Shown in pieces: positions 1-10,018 of a stretch of DNA of 41,842 nucleotides. The stretch comes from JADJNW01 sp964523725. GTDB lineage: Bacteria; Bacteroidota; Bacteroidia; Chitinophagales; Saprospiraceae. Numbering within the stretch: the first letter of the stretch is position 1; each line of letters starts with the position of its first letter. The stretch lies in assembly GCA_964523725.1 (NCBI GenBank), contig CAZGAU010000028.1:1-41842 (forward strand), given 5' to 3'. Both the position numbers and the translations under genes were made by a program. The notes beneath the pieces were generated by a model. The model saw only the letters and a program-made list of their open reading frames with translations. It ran no database searches and was not told the DNA's origin.

Positions 1-887
1 ATATCTGTGCCGGGGGTGATGATAACATAGATACCGATGGCGACGGCATCCCCGATTTCTGTGATGATTGCGACAACCGCGATGATGATGGTGACGGCGT
101 GCCTAATTGTGATGATATCTGTGCATTAGGTGATGACAATATCGACAATAATAACAACAACACGCCTGATGCTTGCGAAATTGACATAGAATGCGATGAC
201 TGCAAGGTTGAAGGCGCCGGTTTGGGTCAGGAAGACCTGACAGTAACATTCGGTTGCGTGAAGGTCACTTTGTCCAACTGGACCAATAAAGATGGAGAGA
301 ATAATGAGTATGTAGGTTTTGAAATTTCTGCCGAAAAACTTGATGGCACTCCAATCGATGATCCGGAATTCCTGGTGAAAGCAGGCGGTCAATGCTTTAT
401 TGCTTCCGGCTCCAGTTGGTCAAATCCATTCGGAACAGGTGGTAAAAATGTAAAAGCTATTTCACATATTACGCTGTGTGCAAATCTGGAGGTTTGTGGC
501 ATTACTCCGCCGGACTGTCCTGAAAATTGCGATGAAACCTACGACGGTAACGGCAACCCACTCCGGGCTACCAATGTCCTTCCGGGAGATGTTGCTAAAA
601 CGGATGTATTGAAAAATCAGCTGCATATTGCTAACAAACCACTTAACTTGTACCCGAATCCTGCAAATAATGATCTCTATGTTGATTTGTCTGCTTTCTA
701 TGGCAAACCTGCCACTATGCAGATATTCAATACCATGGGACAGTTGATGCGTCAGGTAGAAGTGCATGAATTAACTGCGGATAATACTCATATCAATGTA
801 AGCGACCTTCGTGGAAGCGTATATTTACTGCGGGTAGAAATAGCAGGGGAAGGTACTTTCACTGAAAAATTCATGATTAAGCGATAA
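1..887 (+). CDS. T9SS-exported secreted protein with thrombospondin-3-like repeats (5' end missing)
   Basis: The reading frame is open from base 3 at the window edge to the stop at 885-887, so this is the C-terminal part of a longer gene. The visible start is rich in Asp/Asn/Gly/Cys with motifs such as DTDGDGIPD and DDDGDGVPNCDD, which resemble thrombospondin type 3 calcium-binding repeats. A roughly 110-residue Cys-containing domain follows. The last ~75 residues form a type A T9SS C-terminal sorting domain: LNLYPNPANNDLYVDLS, then FNTMGQLM, then an ending GTFTEKFMIKR. The protein is therefore expected to cross the outer membrane by type IX secretion and be attached or released outside. The same tail type and a distantly similar pre-tail domain (VKAGGQC here, VKAGNNKC there) occur in the next gene, so the two may be paralogous cargo. 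The exact function is not recognisable. Confidence 0.85.
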   Translation, partial: ICAGGDDNIDTDGDGIPDFCDDCDNRDDDGDGVPNCDDICALGDDNIDNNNNNTPDACEIDIECDDCKVEGAGLGQEDLTVTFGCVKVTLSNWTNKDGENNEYVGFEISAEKLDGTPIDDPEFLVKAGGQCFIASGSSWSNPFGTGGKNVKAISHITLCANLEVCGITPPDCPENCDETYDGNGNPLRATNVLPGDVAKTDVLKNQLHIANKPLNLYPNPANNDLYVDLSAFYGKPATMQIFNTMGQLMRQVEVHELTADNTHINVSDLRGSVYLLRVEIAGEGTFTEKFMIKR

Positions 888-908
888 ATACATTTGTTCT
901 TTTCCCGA

Positions 909-950
909 AACTCCGGTTGACGCTCTGGTTGACCGGAGTTTTTTATTTTA
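909..950 (+). terminator. Rho-independent terminator of the first T9SS cargo gene
   Basis: A perfect 9-bp stem (AACTCCGGT at 909-917, ACCGGAGTT at 932-940) encloses a 14-nt loop and runs into TTTTTTATTTT. It lies 22 nt after the stop codon. Confidence 0.8.
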
Positions 951-1106
951 GTGAAATGCATTTTGCCGGCATATAAAATTTTTAATTAAAAAATTGACAA
1001 CCAAACAATTACCCTCGAGTCAAATTGACATAAAATAATATATTAAAATATTCTGGTATCCGACTTTGTTTTCCATTATATTTTCCGTAATATTGTACCG
1101 TGAAAT

Positions 1107-1137
1107 TTTGCATTAAGCAAAAAGTTGTCTATCTTTC
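1107..1137 (+). promoter_or_regulatory. Candidate Bacteroidota promoter for the giant T9SS gene
   Basis: TTTG (1107-1110), 19 nt, then TATCTTTC (1130-1137), which matches the -7 consensus TAnnTTTG at all but the last base. If used, the transcript has a leader of about 355 nt. The spacing fits the phylum pattern, but the last-base mismatch keeps this tentative. Confidence 0.3.
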
Positions 1138-1406
1138 TCTCCCCCCGATAGCACAATGTAATTCACAATAACTAAACATTTTTTCAGATTTCGAAAAGTG
1201 CGCAAAACCCTTTATTAAAAGCGCAATATCTACCAACTTACCCTGATTTAGCGTAGTGACTCTATCCCTTGTAACTGCATGTACATTGATTGTACGATGT
1301 TACCCTTCCTAATTTACACAACAAAAAGTTTGGATTATTTTACCCGTAAGGGCAGCTTGTAATAAGCTCGGCACGTGCTTGATATTGGCAGTGTCACAGC
1401 TTTAGG

Positions 1407-1428
1407 AGTATCATTTTGACATGATACT
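1407..1428. repeat. 8-bp inverted repeat in the leader of the giant gene
   Basis: AGTATCAT (1407-1414), a 6-nt loop, then ATGATACT (1421-1428). No T-run follows, so it does not look like a terminator. It could be an operator or an mRNA hairpin about 70 nt before the start codon. Confidence 0.4.
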
Positions 1429-1498
1429 TCCAGCCTTTCTCATGGGTAAAATAAAGATAGATTTTACACATTCATTTATTAACAACACAAAAACCGTT

Positions 1499-4400
1499 AT
1501 GATTTCTAACATCTACAATCGGCTTCATGTGATAGGGGTGATAGGCTTACTGCTTTGTTTCCTGTCATTGCCTAATTCAGCACAGGCACAGCTCTTTCAG
1601 GGCTGCGAAGATTGCAACGATCAGAACGCTTGCACCTTCGATCTTTGTTTACTGGGTAACTGTATTAATTTACCGATACCCAACTGCAACGGAGGCAATG
1701 ATGATTGCTCGCTCCTGCCACCCAAGGTAAGGGTCGTGTGCAATGATAATGGCACACCGAATAATACCAGCGACGATGTATTTTATTTTTACATGACTGT
1801 AAAGGGCACTTCTACCGGACAATGTTTCAACACGGTGGGTGATTACAACCGGGGATGCCTGGCTTACAATGTAGAACATGGTCCCATTGGACCTTTTCCG
1901 GTGAGCGGCGGCGACTTGAATTTCAGGGTTTTTGATAAAAACAATTCAAGATGTTTAGTCAAAACGAAAATCAAAGCGCCCGAAACCTGCCCTATGGAAA
2001 ATTGTGAACTCCGGATTGTGAGTACGGAAGTAGGGGAATGTTATTTTGTAAATGGAGGAAGAACCAGCCAGGCCACACTCAAAGTAAATATTGCCTGGAA
2101 TAATGCGCCAAGCAATCGAACGATTGCAATTTCAGCAATGGGTGGCATCGGCAATACACCAATTACTAAGAAACTTAATAATGTTTCAAAAAACGGTTCA
2201 GCAAGTATTTCTTTTGAAATTAATACCGATGGTGTGGCCGATAAAGTGGTTGGGGCAACATTTGAAGGTTCACAGAATTGTAGTGATTATGCTTACTTTG
2301 ATGCGCCGGAACCATGCCAGGAAACACCTGACGAGTGCGATCTGGACATTTATAAAGTGGAGGTTGGTGAATGTTATTATGATCATAACGATTACACAAG
2401 TAAAACAAAATTAAAGGTTTATGTAAAATGGTCGAACGCGCCGAGTTATGAAAGGATTAAGGTCTCTGTCTCCGGTCAGGAAAAGGAGATTCCGGTAAAT
2501 AATATCAACGGTAGCGCTTATACCGAATTTATTGTGCCGGCAAATGGTACTTATAATAATGGTATTTGGGCTAAGTTTAGAAATACCACCTCTTGTGCCG
2601 ATGAAGACAAGTACAATGCACCAAACTCCTGCCAGCCTGCGCCGGATTGCGATCTGGATATCACCGAGATTTGGGTCGGCAATTNNNNNNNNNNNNNNNN
2701 NNNNNNNNNNNNNNNNNNNNNNNNNNNNNNNNNNNNNNNNNNNNNNNNNNNNNNNNNNNNNNNNNNNNNNNNNNNNNNNNNNNNGGGCAAGCTTTAAAAA
2801 CAAGCCTGCTTGTGCGGATGAAGGCAAGTACAATCTGCCAAATCCGTGCCAGCCTGCGCCGGATTGCGATCTGGATATCACCGAGATTTGGGTCGGCAAT
2901 TGTTACTTCGACCAAAATGATTACAAGAGCAAGGCCCAGGTGAGAGTCTATTTCAAATGGACCGACGCGATGCCAAATGATCTGATCAAAATCACGACCA
3001 AAGGGCAGGAGAAAACCTTCTTGGTGACCACCAAAAACGGCAACGGTTATCTTGATTTCTACCTTCCTGCGGATGGCACCTACAATAACGGACTTTGGGC
3101 AAGCTTTAAAAACAAGCCTGCTTGTGCGGATGAAGGCAAGTACAATCTGCCGCCGAGTTGCGTACCAACTCCTGAGTGTGAGCTGAATATTTATAAAGTA
3201 GAAGTCGGCAATTGTTATTATGACCAAAATGATTACAAGAGCAAGGCTAAACTCAAGGTTTGTGTGGAATGGGCTTACGCGCCTGCGGGGGAGAATATTG
3301 TGGTATCTATCTCTGGACAGCAGAAGGTGGTAGCCATTGGAAACAATTCCAGCGGCAATGCCTGTGTGGAGTTTATTGTGCCGGCGAACAGTACTTACAA
3401 TAATGGCATCTGGGCGAAATTCCAATATACGACCGCTTGTCAGGATGAAGACAAGTATAACACGCCGAATCCTTGCCAGCCTGCGCCCGAGTGCGATCTG
3501 GATATTTACAAAGTGGAAGTCGGCAACTGTTACATCGATCCGGCTGACAATCAAAGTAAAGTCAAAGTCAAGATTTGCGTGCAGTGGAAAAACGCTGTGC
3601 AAAACGATATTATCGTTATTTCTGCGAATGGGCAATCCAAAGCGGTTTATGCCAGCGTAGCCAATGGCTCTGCCTGTGTGGAGCTCAAAGTTCCTGCGGA
3701 TGGTACTTATAACAACGGTATCTGGGCAAAATTCTCCTACAACACGGCTTGCCAGGGCGATGCCAAGTACAATGCACCGCCGCCTTGTCAGTCTTCTCCG
3801 GGATGCGATCTGAATATCTACAAGGTAGAAGTCAGCGAGTGCTACTTCGATCATAATGATTATCAGAGCAAAGCCAAACTCAAAGTTTGTCTGACCTGGA
3901 ATGGCGCACCGCAAGGCGAGAAACTCAAGGTGTTTATAGATAATCAGAATCAGACCGTTCCGGTAAATGCGTCGAATGGCAGCGCCTGCGTGGAGTTTGT
4001 CATTCCGGCCAATGGTGGGGTGAACCTTCCGGTCGTAGCCAAATTCGAAACCACCTCGGCTTGCCGCGATGAAAAAAAGTACAATGCCCCTGTTTCGTGT
4101 CAACCGGCCCCTGAGTGCGAACTGGATATTTACAAAGTGGAAGTAGGCAATTGTTACTTTGACCACAATGATTACCAGAGCAAAGTCAAGCTGAAGATCT
4201 GCGTCAACTGGGCGTATGCACCGCTCAACCAAAATATCGTTGTCTCCATCGCCGGGCAGCAGAAAACAATTCTTGTCAACACCTACAGTGGTAGCGGTTG
4301 TGTGGAATTTACGGTTCCTGCCAATGGCACGTATAATAACGGTATCTGGGCGAAATTCCAGAACTCTACTGCTTGTCAGGATGAAGCCAAGTACAACACG

Positions 4401-7322
4401 CCGAATCCTTGCCAGCCTGTACCCGAATGTGACCTGGATATTTTCAAGGTGGAAGTCAGCGATTGCTACTACGATCATTCCGATTATCAGAGCAAGGTCA
4501 AGCTCCGGGTTTGTGTGAATTGGAACAATGCACCGGTGAATGAGAAGATCAAAGTAATCATCAACGGTCAGCAGAAAACCATTACACCATATGCTACCAG
4601 CGGTAATGCCTGCGTAGAATTTATCGTGGCGGCGAATGGTACGTACAACAACGGCATCTGGGCGAAGTTTGAAACTACGACTGCATGCCAGGATGAAGCC
4701 ATTTACCACACACCTGCTGGTTGTCAGCCGGTTCCGGAATGTGATTTGAATATCACCGAAGTTTGGGTCGGCAATTGCTACTTCGATCATTATGATTACA
4801 AGAGTAAAGCACCGGTGCGGGTTTATTTCTCCTGGACCAATGCCATGCCGAATGACTTTATCAAAGTTTCTACCGGCAATCAGGAAAAATCATTGTACGT
4901 GACTACCACCAGCGGCAGCGGATATGTCGATTTCATCGTGCCTGCTAATGGTACTTACAATAATGGTATCTGGGCGAAATTCAAGAACAAGCCCGGCTGT
5001 GCCGATGAAGACAAATACAATGCGCCTAATTCCTGCCAACCGGCGCCGGAGTGCGATCTGAACATTTATAAAGTTGAAGCAGGTGAATGCTATTTCGATC
5101 ATAATACCTACCAAAGCAAGTTCAAGCTGAAGGTTTGCGTAGAATGGAAAAACGCGCCGGCCGGTGAGAAGATCTATGTCTATCTCAGTGGTCAGTACAA
5201 GGTCATTATTCCAAATAGTTACAACGGCAGCGCTTGCCTTGAATTTATTGTACTGGCAAATGGCAGTTACGATAATGGTATCTGGGCAACGTTTGAATAC
5301 ACCGAAGGCTGTAAGGATATTGATTGGTACCATGCACCAAATCCTTGCGTACCGTTACCGGAATGTGATCTGGATATCTATAAGGTAGAAGTCAGCAACT
5401 GCTACTTCGATCACAATGATTATCAAAGCAAAGCGAAGCTGAAAGTCTGCGTCAACTGGGAGAATGCGCCATCCGATGAAAACATTCTTGTTTCCATCGC
5501 TGGTCAGCAAAAAACGGTTTACGTTGGCAATAACAACAGCGGTAATGCTTGTGTAGAATTCATTGTACCGGCAAATGGTACTTATAATAACGGCATTTGG
5601 GCGAAGTTCAAGAACACGACTTCCTGCCAGGATGAAGACAAGTATAATACGCCGAATCCTTGCATACCGACGCCTGAGTGCGATCTGGATATCACCGAGA
5701 TTTGGGTAGGCAATTGCGTCTTTGATCAAAACAGCTACCAAAGCAAGGCACAAGTCAGAGTTTACTTCAAGTGGACCGACGCGATGCCTACAGATTATAT
5801 AAAGATCACGACCAAAGGACAGGAGAAATCTTTCACCGTCACCACCAAGGATGGTAATGGTTACCTGGATTTCTATCTCCCGGCAGACGGCACCTCCAGT
5901 AATGGACTTTGGGCTAGCTTCAAAAACAAGCCCGCTTGCACGGATGAAGACAAGTACAATCTGCCTAATCCTTGCCAGCCTGCACCCGAGTGTGATCTGG
6001 ATATCACCGAGGTTTGGGTAGGCGAATGCTATTTCGATCATAACAGTTACCAGAGCTTGGTGAAAGTAAGGGTTTACCTGAAGTGGACCGATGCGATGCC
6101 GAATGACTTAATTAAGGTCACTACTGGAGATAAGGAGCAATCCTTGTCTGTTACAACTGTTAACGGTAGCGGTTATGTGGACTTCATTGTACCGGCTAAT
6201 GGTACCAACAACAATGGCATCTGGGCGAAATTCAAGAACAAGCCCGGCTGCGCCGATGAAGACAAGTACAATGCGCCGAATCCTTGTCAACCGCTACCCG
6301 AATGCGACTTAAACATAAAGAAAGTAGAGGTCAGCGAATGCCGCTACGACAACAGCACCGGCAAGAGCAGAGCTACCGTAACCGTCTGTGTAGAATGGAA
6401 AGATGCACCTGCCAATGAGCAAATCGAAGTAGCGATCACTGGACAAAATAAGTCTTTCCTGCCCGCAGGTTCAAATGGCTCTTATTGCGTGGAATTTGTA
6501 GTAAATGCAGATGGTTCCGATGAAAATGGTATCTGGGCGAAGTTCAAGAATACCACTTCCTGCCAGGACGAAGATTCTTACGATCTACCAGAACCTTGTC
6601 CGCCGATGATCTGTGATTGCGAAATTCCATCTGATCGCGACAAGATCAAGGTTACGTTCAGCCTGGATTGCAAGACTGTTTGCATTTGTTCGGGCCGGGA
6701 TATTTCCAATCTTGTCTTTGACTTAGGTAATGGGTGTTTCCAAAACTTCGACATTGACATCAAGAAAGAAGGCAACGAACTGACGGGCAATCCGAGAAAG
6801 CAAACCTATACGTTCAATACGCCAATCAACGGTGTATGGGTGAAAGCAGGCAACAACAAGTGCACTGATGATCCCAACGACAGAGGTTGCGATGGCGGTC
6901 CTGGTGGTCCGTGCTGCCCGGGTTGTGGAGAATACTTCGAATGCGGCGATCCTGACAACTATTACTACGGCTTGCTCAAAGCAGCTCCGGCTGGCAATAA
7001 TACCGACGTATCGACACCGTTCCTCTTTAATGATGTGAAAATACAGGAAACTGAACAAACTACTGTACCGAACGAACTTCGGGTTTATCCGAATCCTACT
7101 AGTAACGCGCTATTTGTTGATCTCAGCAGTTTTGCAGGCAAAGCTGCCCACGTACAAGTATTCAACACAGTTGGTCAGTTGATGTATCAGGCAGAAATTG
7201 ACGAAATTGCTGTAGAAGCTACACGACTCGACCTAAGCAACCTCGCAAGCGATATGTACTTCCTGAAAGTATATATCCCGAACGAAGGTTTATTCACACA
7301 GAAGTTCATTGTGAGAAAGTAA
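1499..7322 (+). CDS. Giant T9SS-exported protein of tandem ~104-residue Cys-rich modules (interrupted by scaffold gap)
   Basis: Start ATG at 1499 is chosen because it opens directly into a signal peptide (short polar N-terminus, hydrophobic VIGVIGLLLCFLSL, then AQA cleavage site); an in-frame ATG at 1421 would add about 26 residues before it. After the signal come a small Cys motif (CEDCNDQNACTFDLC) and a ~130-residue unique domain. From about base 2000 there are at least 15 tandem modules of 104-105 residues with signatures such as CDLDIYKVEVGNCYFD, NGIWAKF and ACQDEDKYN. A ~200-residue Cys/Gly-rich region follows, then a type A T9SS sorting domain (LRVYPNPTSNALFVDLS ... GLFTQKFIVRK). Bases 2685-2784 are 100 Ns; the frame differs by one across them only because 100 is a placeholder. 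The protein is probably an extracellular adhesin or matrix component; that role is inference from architecture. With the gap restored to 195 nt the product is 1972 residues. Confidence 0.88.
2000..6608 (+). repeat. Tandem 312-nt coding repeats (15 or more units)
   Basis: Unit starts, counted at the codon before the first Cys, are 2000, 2333, 2645 (cut by the gap), 2862, 3174, 3489, 3801, 4113, 4425, 4737, 5049, 5361, 5676, 5988 and 6300. Spacing is 312 nt, or 315 nt for the units starting at 3174 and 5361; the first, divergent unit is 333 nt. Two subtypes alternate irregularly: one beginning IYKVEV (with four invariant plus two extra Cys) and one beginning ITE(I/V)WVG (extra pair replaced by Tyr). 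The ITE units are those starting at 2645, 2862, 4737, 5676 and 5988. Confidence 0.9.
2685..2784. other. Scaffold gap (100 N) inside a repeat unit
   Basis: Exactly 100 Ns. The visible ends of the interrupted unit are identical to the next unit (2645-2684 equals 2862-2901; the 55 bases from 2785 equal those from 3097). By that alignment the missing piece is 195 nt if only one unit is involved, which restores the reading frame. Confidence 0.9.
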
Positions 7323-7346
7323 TAGCTTCGACTATTGCAAAATAGC

Positions 7347-7390
7347 AAGGCTCCGGCTAACCCTAAGGTTGGTCGGAGCCTTTTTTATTC
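7347..7390 (+). terminator. Rho-independent terminator of the giant T9SS gene
   Basis: AAGGCTCCG (7347-7355) pairs with CGGAGCCTT (7374-7382), with an inner AACC/GGTT stem in the loop, followed by a T-run. It begins 25 nt after the stop. Confidence 0.85.
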
Positions 7391-7431
7391 AAAAATCCAA
7401 GCCTTTAAAAGAGGCTCAAATTTAAACCACT

Positions 7432-8400
7432 TTAATTATTCGGCCAATTACTCCAGTTACTGCAATGCCCACCGACATCAGTTCCTGTAAGATTGCGGAA
7501 AGGACTAGCATATAATGCGTTCATCACAGCGCGCGGTGAAGCCTGCAAACTTCCGTCGTTCTTGAGTTTAACGGTACCAAAATGTGCCTGGCTCAAACCA
7601 TGCCCCATTTCGTGTACGGCTACACTCTCGACATCAATATTGGTTAAACCATCATCTGCCCAGTTGAAAGAAGGGTCGTAATAAATTTCGCGGAAGGCTG
7701 CGTCCAGTTTGCCGTTGCCATCTACATCTGTCGGTACCCCTGCATCCACAAAAATGAAAGTAAAAGTAACGCCAAGAATACCGCCGGCAAAATTGATGTC
7801 CCGCCAGCCACAGTGCTGCACATCCGCAAAAATGAATGGACTACCGCCTAAGCCATTCTGAAAAGCAACGATGCCAATATCCAAACCAAAATCAGGATTT
7901 TGTACAAGCGGAAGGTTTGAGCAGGTTTCATTATCCCAGGTTGCTATAGCACGCTGGATAGCGTTGGTTGTTTGAGCAGCGCTCAGTCCACCGAATGGAG
8001 GTACCGCATCAATCGTTTGATCGATGGCATAAGTAATGTCGTCGGTAGAACCGCCAGGGGTGCCACTCCAGCCTCGGCGTGGGTCATTCGGTACGAAATC
8101 GTGCCCGAGTTGTTTATTGCCTATATCTTTGGCAAGCACCGTAACACCGGCTTCGTCGCTGTCTGCCGAGGTAATGTACTCCGCCATCAGTACCCGATAA
8201 TCCAAACCTTCAGCCGCCAGGGCTATGTTGATTTGTTCCAGATACTCCGGAGTAATTGCTTGGCCGCTTTCCCGGGCGTTTAGTTCCGTTAGTTCCGTTG
8301 AGGTAATCACATCGCGTTCGCTGGTAGAAATGTCATCCTTTTGGCAGGAAAAAAGCAAAGCGCTCATCGCAAAAACAAGCAAAAAGTTTTTGAGCTTCAT
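7432..8400 (-). CDS. Metzincin-like zinc metalloprotease lipoprotein
   Basis: The 322-residue product starts with a lipoprotein signal (MKLKNFLLVF... LLFSC; lipid on Cys at about residue 19), so it should be anchored in the envelope. About 240 residues later is HEMGHGLSQAH (about residues 263-273), the zinc-binding HExxHxxxxxH of metzincins, followed ~25 residues on by AVMNALY, a plausible Met-turn. The usual metzincin motif has Gly at the eighth position; here it is Ser. A long acidic/polar region precedes the catalytic domain and may be a propeptide or spacer. The gene lies on the strand opposite to the giant gene and ends convergently with it. The family call (matrixin-like) is firm at motif level; the substrate is unknown. 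Confidence 0.8.
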   Translation of the reverse strand: MKLKNFLLVFAMSALLFSCQKDDISTSERDVITSTELTELNARESGQAITPEYLEQINIALAAEGLDYRVLMAEYITSADSDEAGVTVLAKDIGNKQLGHDFVPNDPRRGWSGTPGGSTDDITYAIDQTIDAVPPFGGLSAAQTTNAIQRAIATWDNETCSNLPLVQNPDFGLDIGIVAFQNGLGGSPFIFADVQHCGWRDINFAGGILGVTFTFIFVDAGVPTDVDGNGKLDAAFREIYYDPSFNWADDGLTNIDVESVAVHEMGHGLSQAHFGTVKLKNDGSLQASPRAVMNALYASPFRNLTGTDVGGHCSNWSNWPNN

Positions 8401-8828
8401 ACTAATTGGTTTTGGTGTTAATAAAAAAAATTCATTCTGAAAATATCTTAGTATTGATGTAAGTAATATCTGTGAGGATGAAAAAGGTTATACCGAGTAC
8501 GGGTTTCCAGCTAATTGATCCTGTAGTTTTAAACGCAATAAAAACGCTGTATAGTTAGTTGGACAGTTTTACAACAGATCGTCTGATTGATCTGATAATC
8601 AAGTTTTTACAAATTAATTTATTTGAGCTTAAGGTTGTCTGTTTACTAATTACTCAAAAACTATAATTGTATAAATATGCAAATTTTTATTTTAATTTCA
8701 AAGTATTATTCATATTTATCTTGCTCTTAATCATAAAATGGCATCTTACATTTACTGAAATATAAGATGCCACTTAGAGCTTTGAGTTCTGAGATTGAAC
8801 CCCGGTTTAAAATAATTTGGCTACCGGG
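8401..8828. other. AT-rich intergenic region
   Basis: Separates two minus-strand genes. It contains the terminator at 8730-8772; the rest is AT-rich and must hold the promoter of the metalloprotease gene, but I find no good TAnnTTTG match and no ORF. Confidence 0.5.
8730..8772 (-). terminator. Rho-independent terminator of the DUF2202 gene
   Basis: A perfect 10-bp inverted repeat, TGGCATCTTA (8739-8748) and TAAGATGCCA (8763-8772). On the minus strand it is followed by TTTTATGATT. It lies 57 nt after the DUF2202 stop. Confidence 0.65.
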
Positions 8829-9536
8829 TTAATTTCTACCCGTTTCCATTCCACTGTCAATAATCTCGTTGTAGTCGGTTAGGCTGAGTACTTCGGGCAG
8901 GTAGGTCACGCCACGCACGCTCAGGTTTTTCACAAAAGCGCGGAGGTGATTGCGCGAGCCTTTCATCAGATTTTCATATACAATGGTAATGTCCTGATTG
9001 TCCACCTTTTCGGCGAGTTGCACTTTGAGGTCAGCGATGTCCACTTCTTCTACCAGCGCGCCCACCTTGAGCGCTTCGATTTCGCTTTGCAGACCGCGTG
9101 TCAGCAGGGTGTTGTAAAGCGCTTGCAAATCGGGGTTTGCAAATTCGCCAATGCCTTTGTTCAGCGCCGGATCGGTGAGCGCATAACGGTCAAGCAGCAA
9201 GAGCACGGCTTCGGTGTGGGTTTGCTCGCTGTCGGCAATATGTGCAAAAACCTGTAAGGGATACTTATTGTACAATTCGGTATAAATATCGTGCGCCAGT
9301 TTCTCTTCTTCCCGCATAAACAAAAGACTGGCTTCTTCGGTAGCGCTTAAACTCTGTAAGGGTAAGGTATTCAGGTATAGCTGAAGTTGATTGCGATTCA
9401 TATTAGAATAGCCGTTGCTATCCACCTGAAAAAATTGCGGTGTCTGGTCGTCATCGTCTTTATTGCAACTGCTGGTTACAACGAGTACGCCTGTCAGCGC
9501 CAATATCAACCATAAAAAACGCATTGGATTTTTCAT
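8829..9536 (-). CDS. DUF2202 ferritin-like lipoprotein
   Basis: The start at 9536 gives a compact lipoprotein signal (MKNPMRFLWLILAL... VTSSC) followed by an Asp run typical of exported Bacteroidota lipoproteins; ATG at 9557 or TTG at 9563 would extend it by 7 or 9 residues. The mature part contains the DUF2202 pattern: EEASLLFMREEEKLAHDIY, DSEQTHTEAV and a C-terminal helix with SRNHLRAFVKNL. The family folds as a four-helix ferritin-like bundle, and the Glu/His positions here could ligate a metal pair. A physiological role is not established. It is transcribed away from the small membrane gene at 9714. Confidence 0.82.
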   Translation of the reverse strand: MKNPMRFLWLILALTGVLVVTSSCNKDDDDQTPQFFQVDSNGYSNMNRNQLQLYLNTLPLQSLSATEEASLLFMREEEKLAHDIYTELYNKYPLQVFAHIADSEQTHTEAVLLLLDRYALTDPALNKGIGEFANPDLQALYNTLLTRGLQSEIEALKVGALVEEVDIADLKVQLAEKVDNQDITIVYENLMKGSRNHLRAFVKNLSVRGVTYLPEVLSLTDYNEIIDSGMETGRN

Positions 9537-9713
9537 AATAAAGCATTTTATGTTCATGGTCAATATGGCTTTATTTAATTAAGAATATTTGTATTTTCGA
9601 TCACATAAAGCAATGACTTTTGTCAGTTTTCCTGAAAATGAAGTTACTTTCTGATTTTAAAACATTATATAGCAATATCATAAAATTGTGTTTTATTATC
9701 AAAAGCAGTAAAT

Positions 9714-9953
9714 ATGAACAAACATTATCGCAATTGGCGGATACAGGCACCGCTGGGCTTGGTGCTCATTGGTTTTGGCGCTTGCCTCATCGCTGAATCG
9801 GCAATGCTAAAGGCTGGCGGCGCCGACTGGACAAAGTGGGTGCTCGCTGGTACGGTTTCCCTGTGCGTGTTCAACGCTGGGCTGAGCATTTTTGGCAATG
9901 CTATTCTGGAAAGGGTACGTTACGAACGAGAAGAGCGCTCTCCCACCTCGTGA
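9714..9953 (+). CDS. Small two-span membrane protein, function unknown
   Basis: This 79-residue product has a basic N-terminus (MNKHYRNWR), two hydrophobic segments (about residues 13-31 and 41-62) and a charged, Arg/Glu-rich C-terminus. That fits a small inner-membrane protein with both ends in the cytoplasm. I recognise no family. It is convergent with the PIG-L gene, with 65 nt between the stops; a weak AAGTCTG/CAGACTT hairpin lies there (9983-10007). Confidence 0.6.
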   Translation: MNKHYRNWRIQAPLGLVLIGFGACLIAESAMLKAGGADWTKWVLAGTVSLCVFNAGLSIFGNAILERVRYEREERSPTS

Positions 9954-10018
9954 AGAACGCTCCTATTTCTATTTATCTATTAAAGTCTGGCATCTCGCAT
10001 CAGACTTCTGGCATCTTT

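Larger units (their letters stand above)
951..1498. other. AT-rich intergenic region / long leader before the giant T9SS gene
   Basis: No convincing gene is visible. The region holds a candidate promoter at 1107-1137 and two small hairpins near the gene: AGCTT-N5-AAGCT around 1352-1366, and an 8-bp inverted repeat at 1407-1428. An upstream in-frame ATG at 1421 exists, but it lies inside the inverted repeat and would put about 26 residues before the signal peptide. Confidence 0.5.

Noticed and set aside
2411..4790. Long minus-strand ORFs opposite the giant gene
   Set aside because: They are mirror frames of the repeat modules and show no independent domain or start signal.
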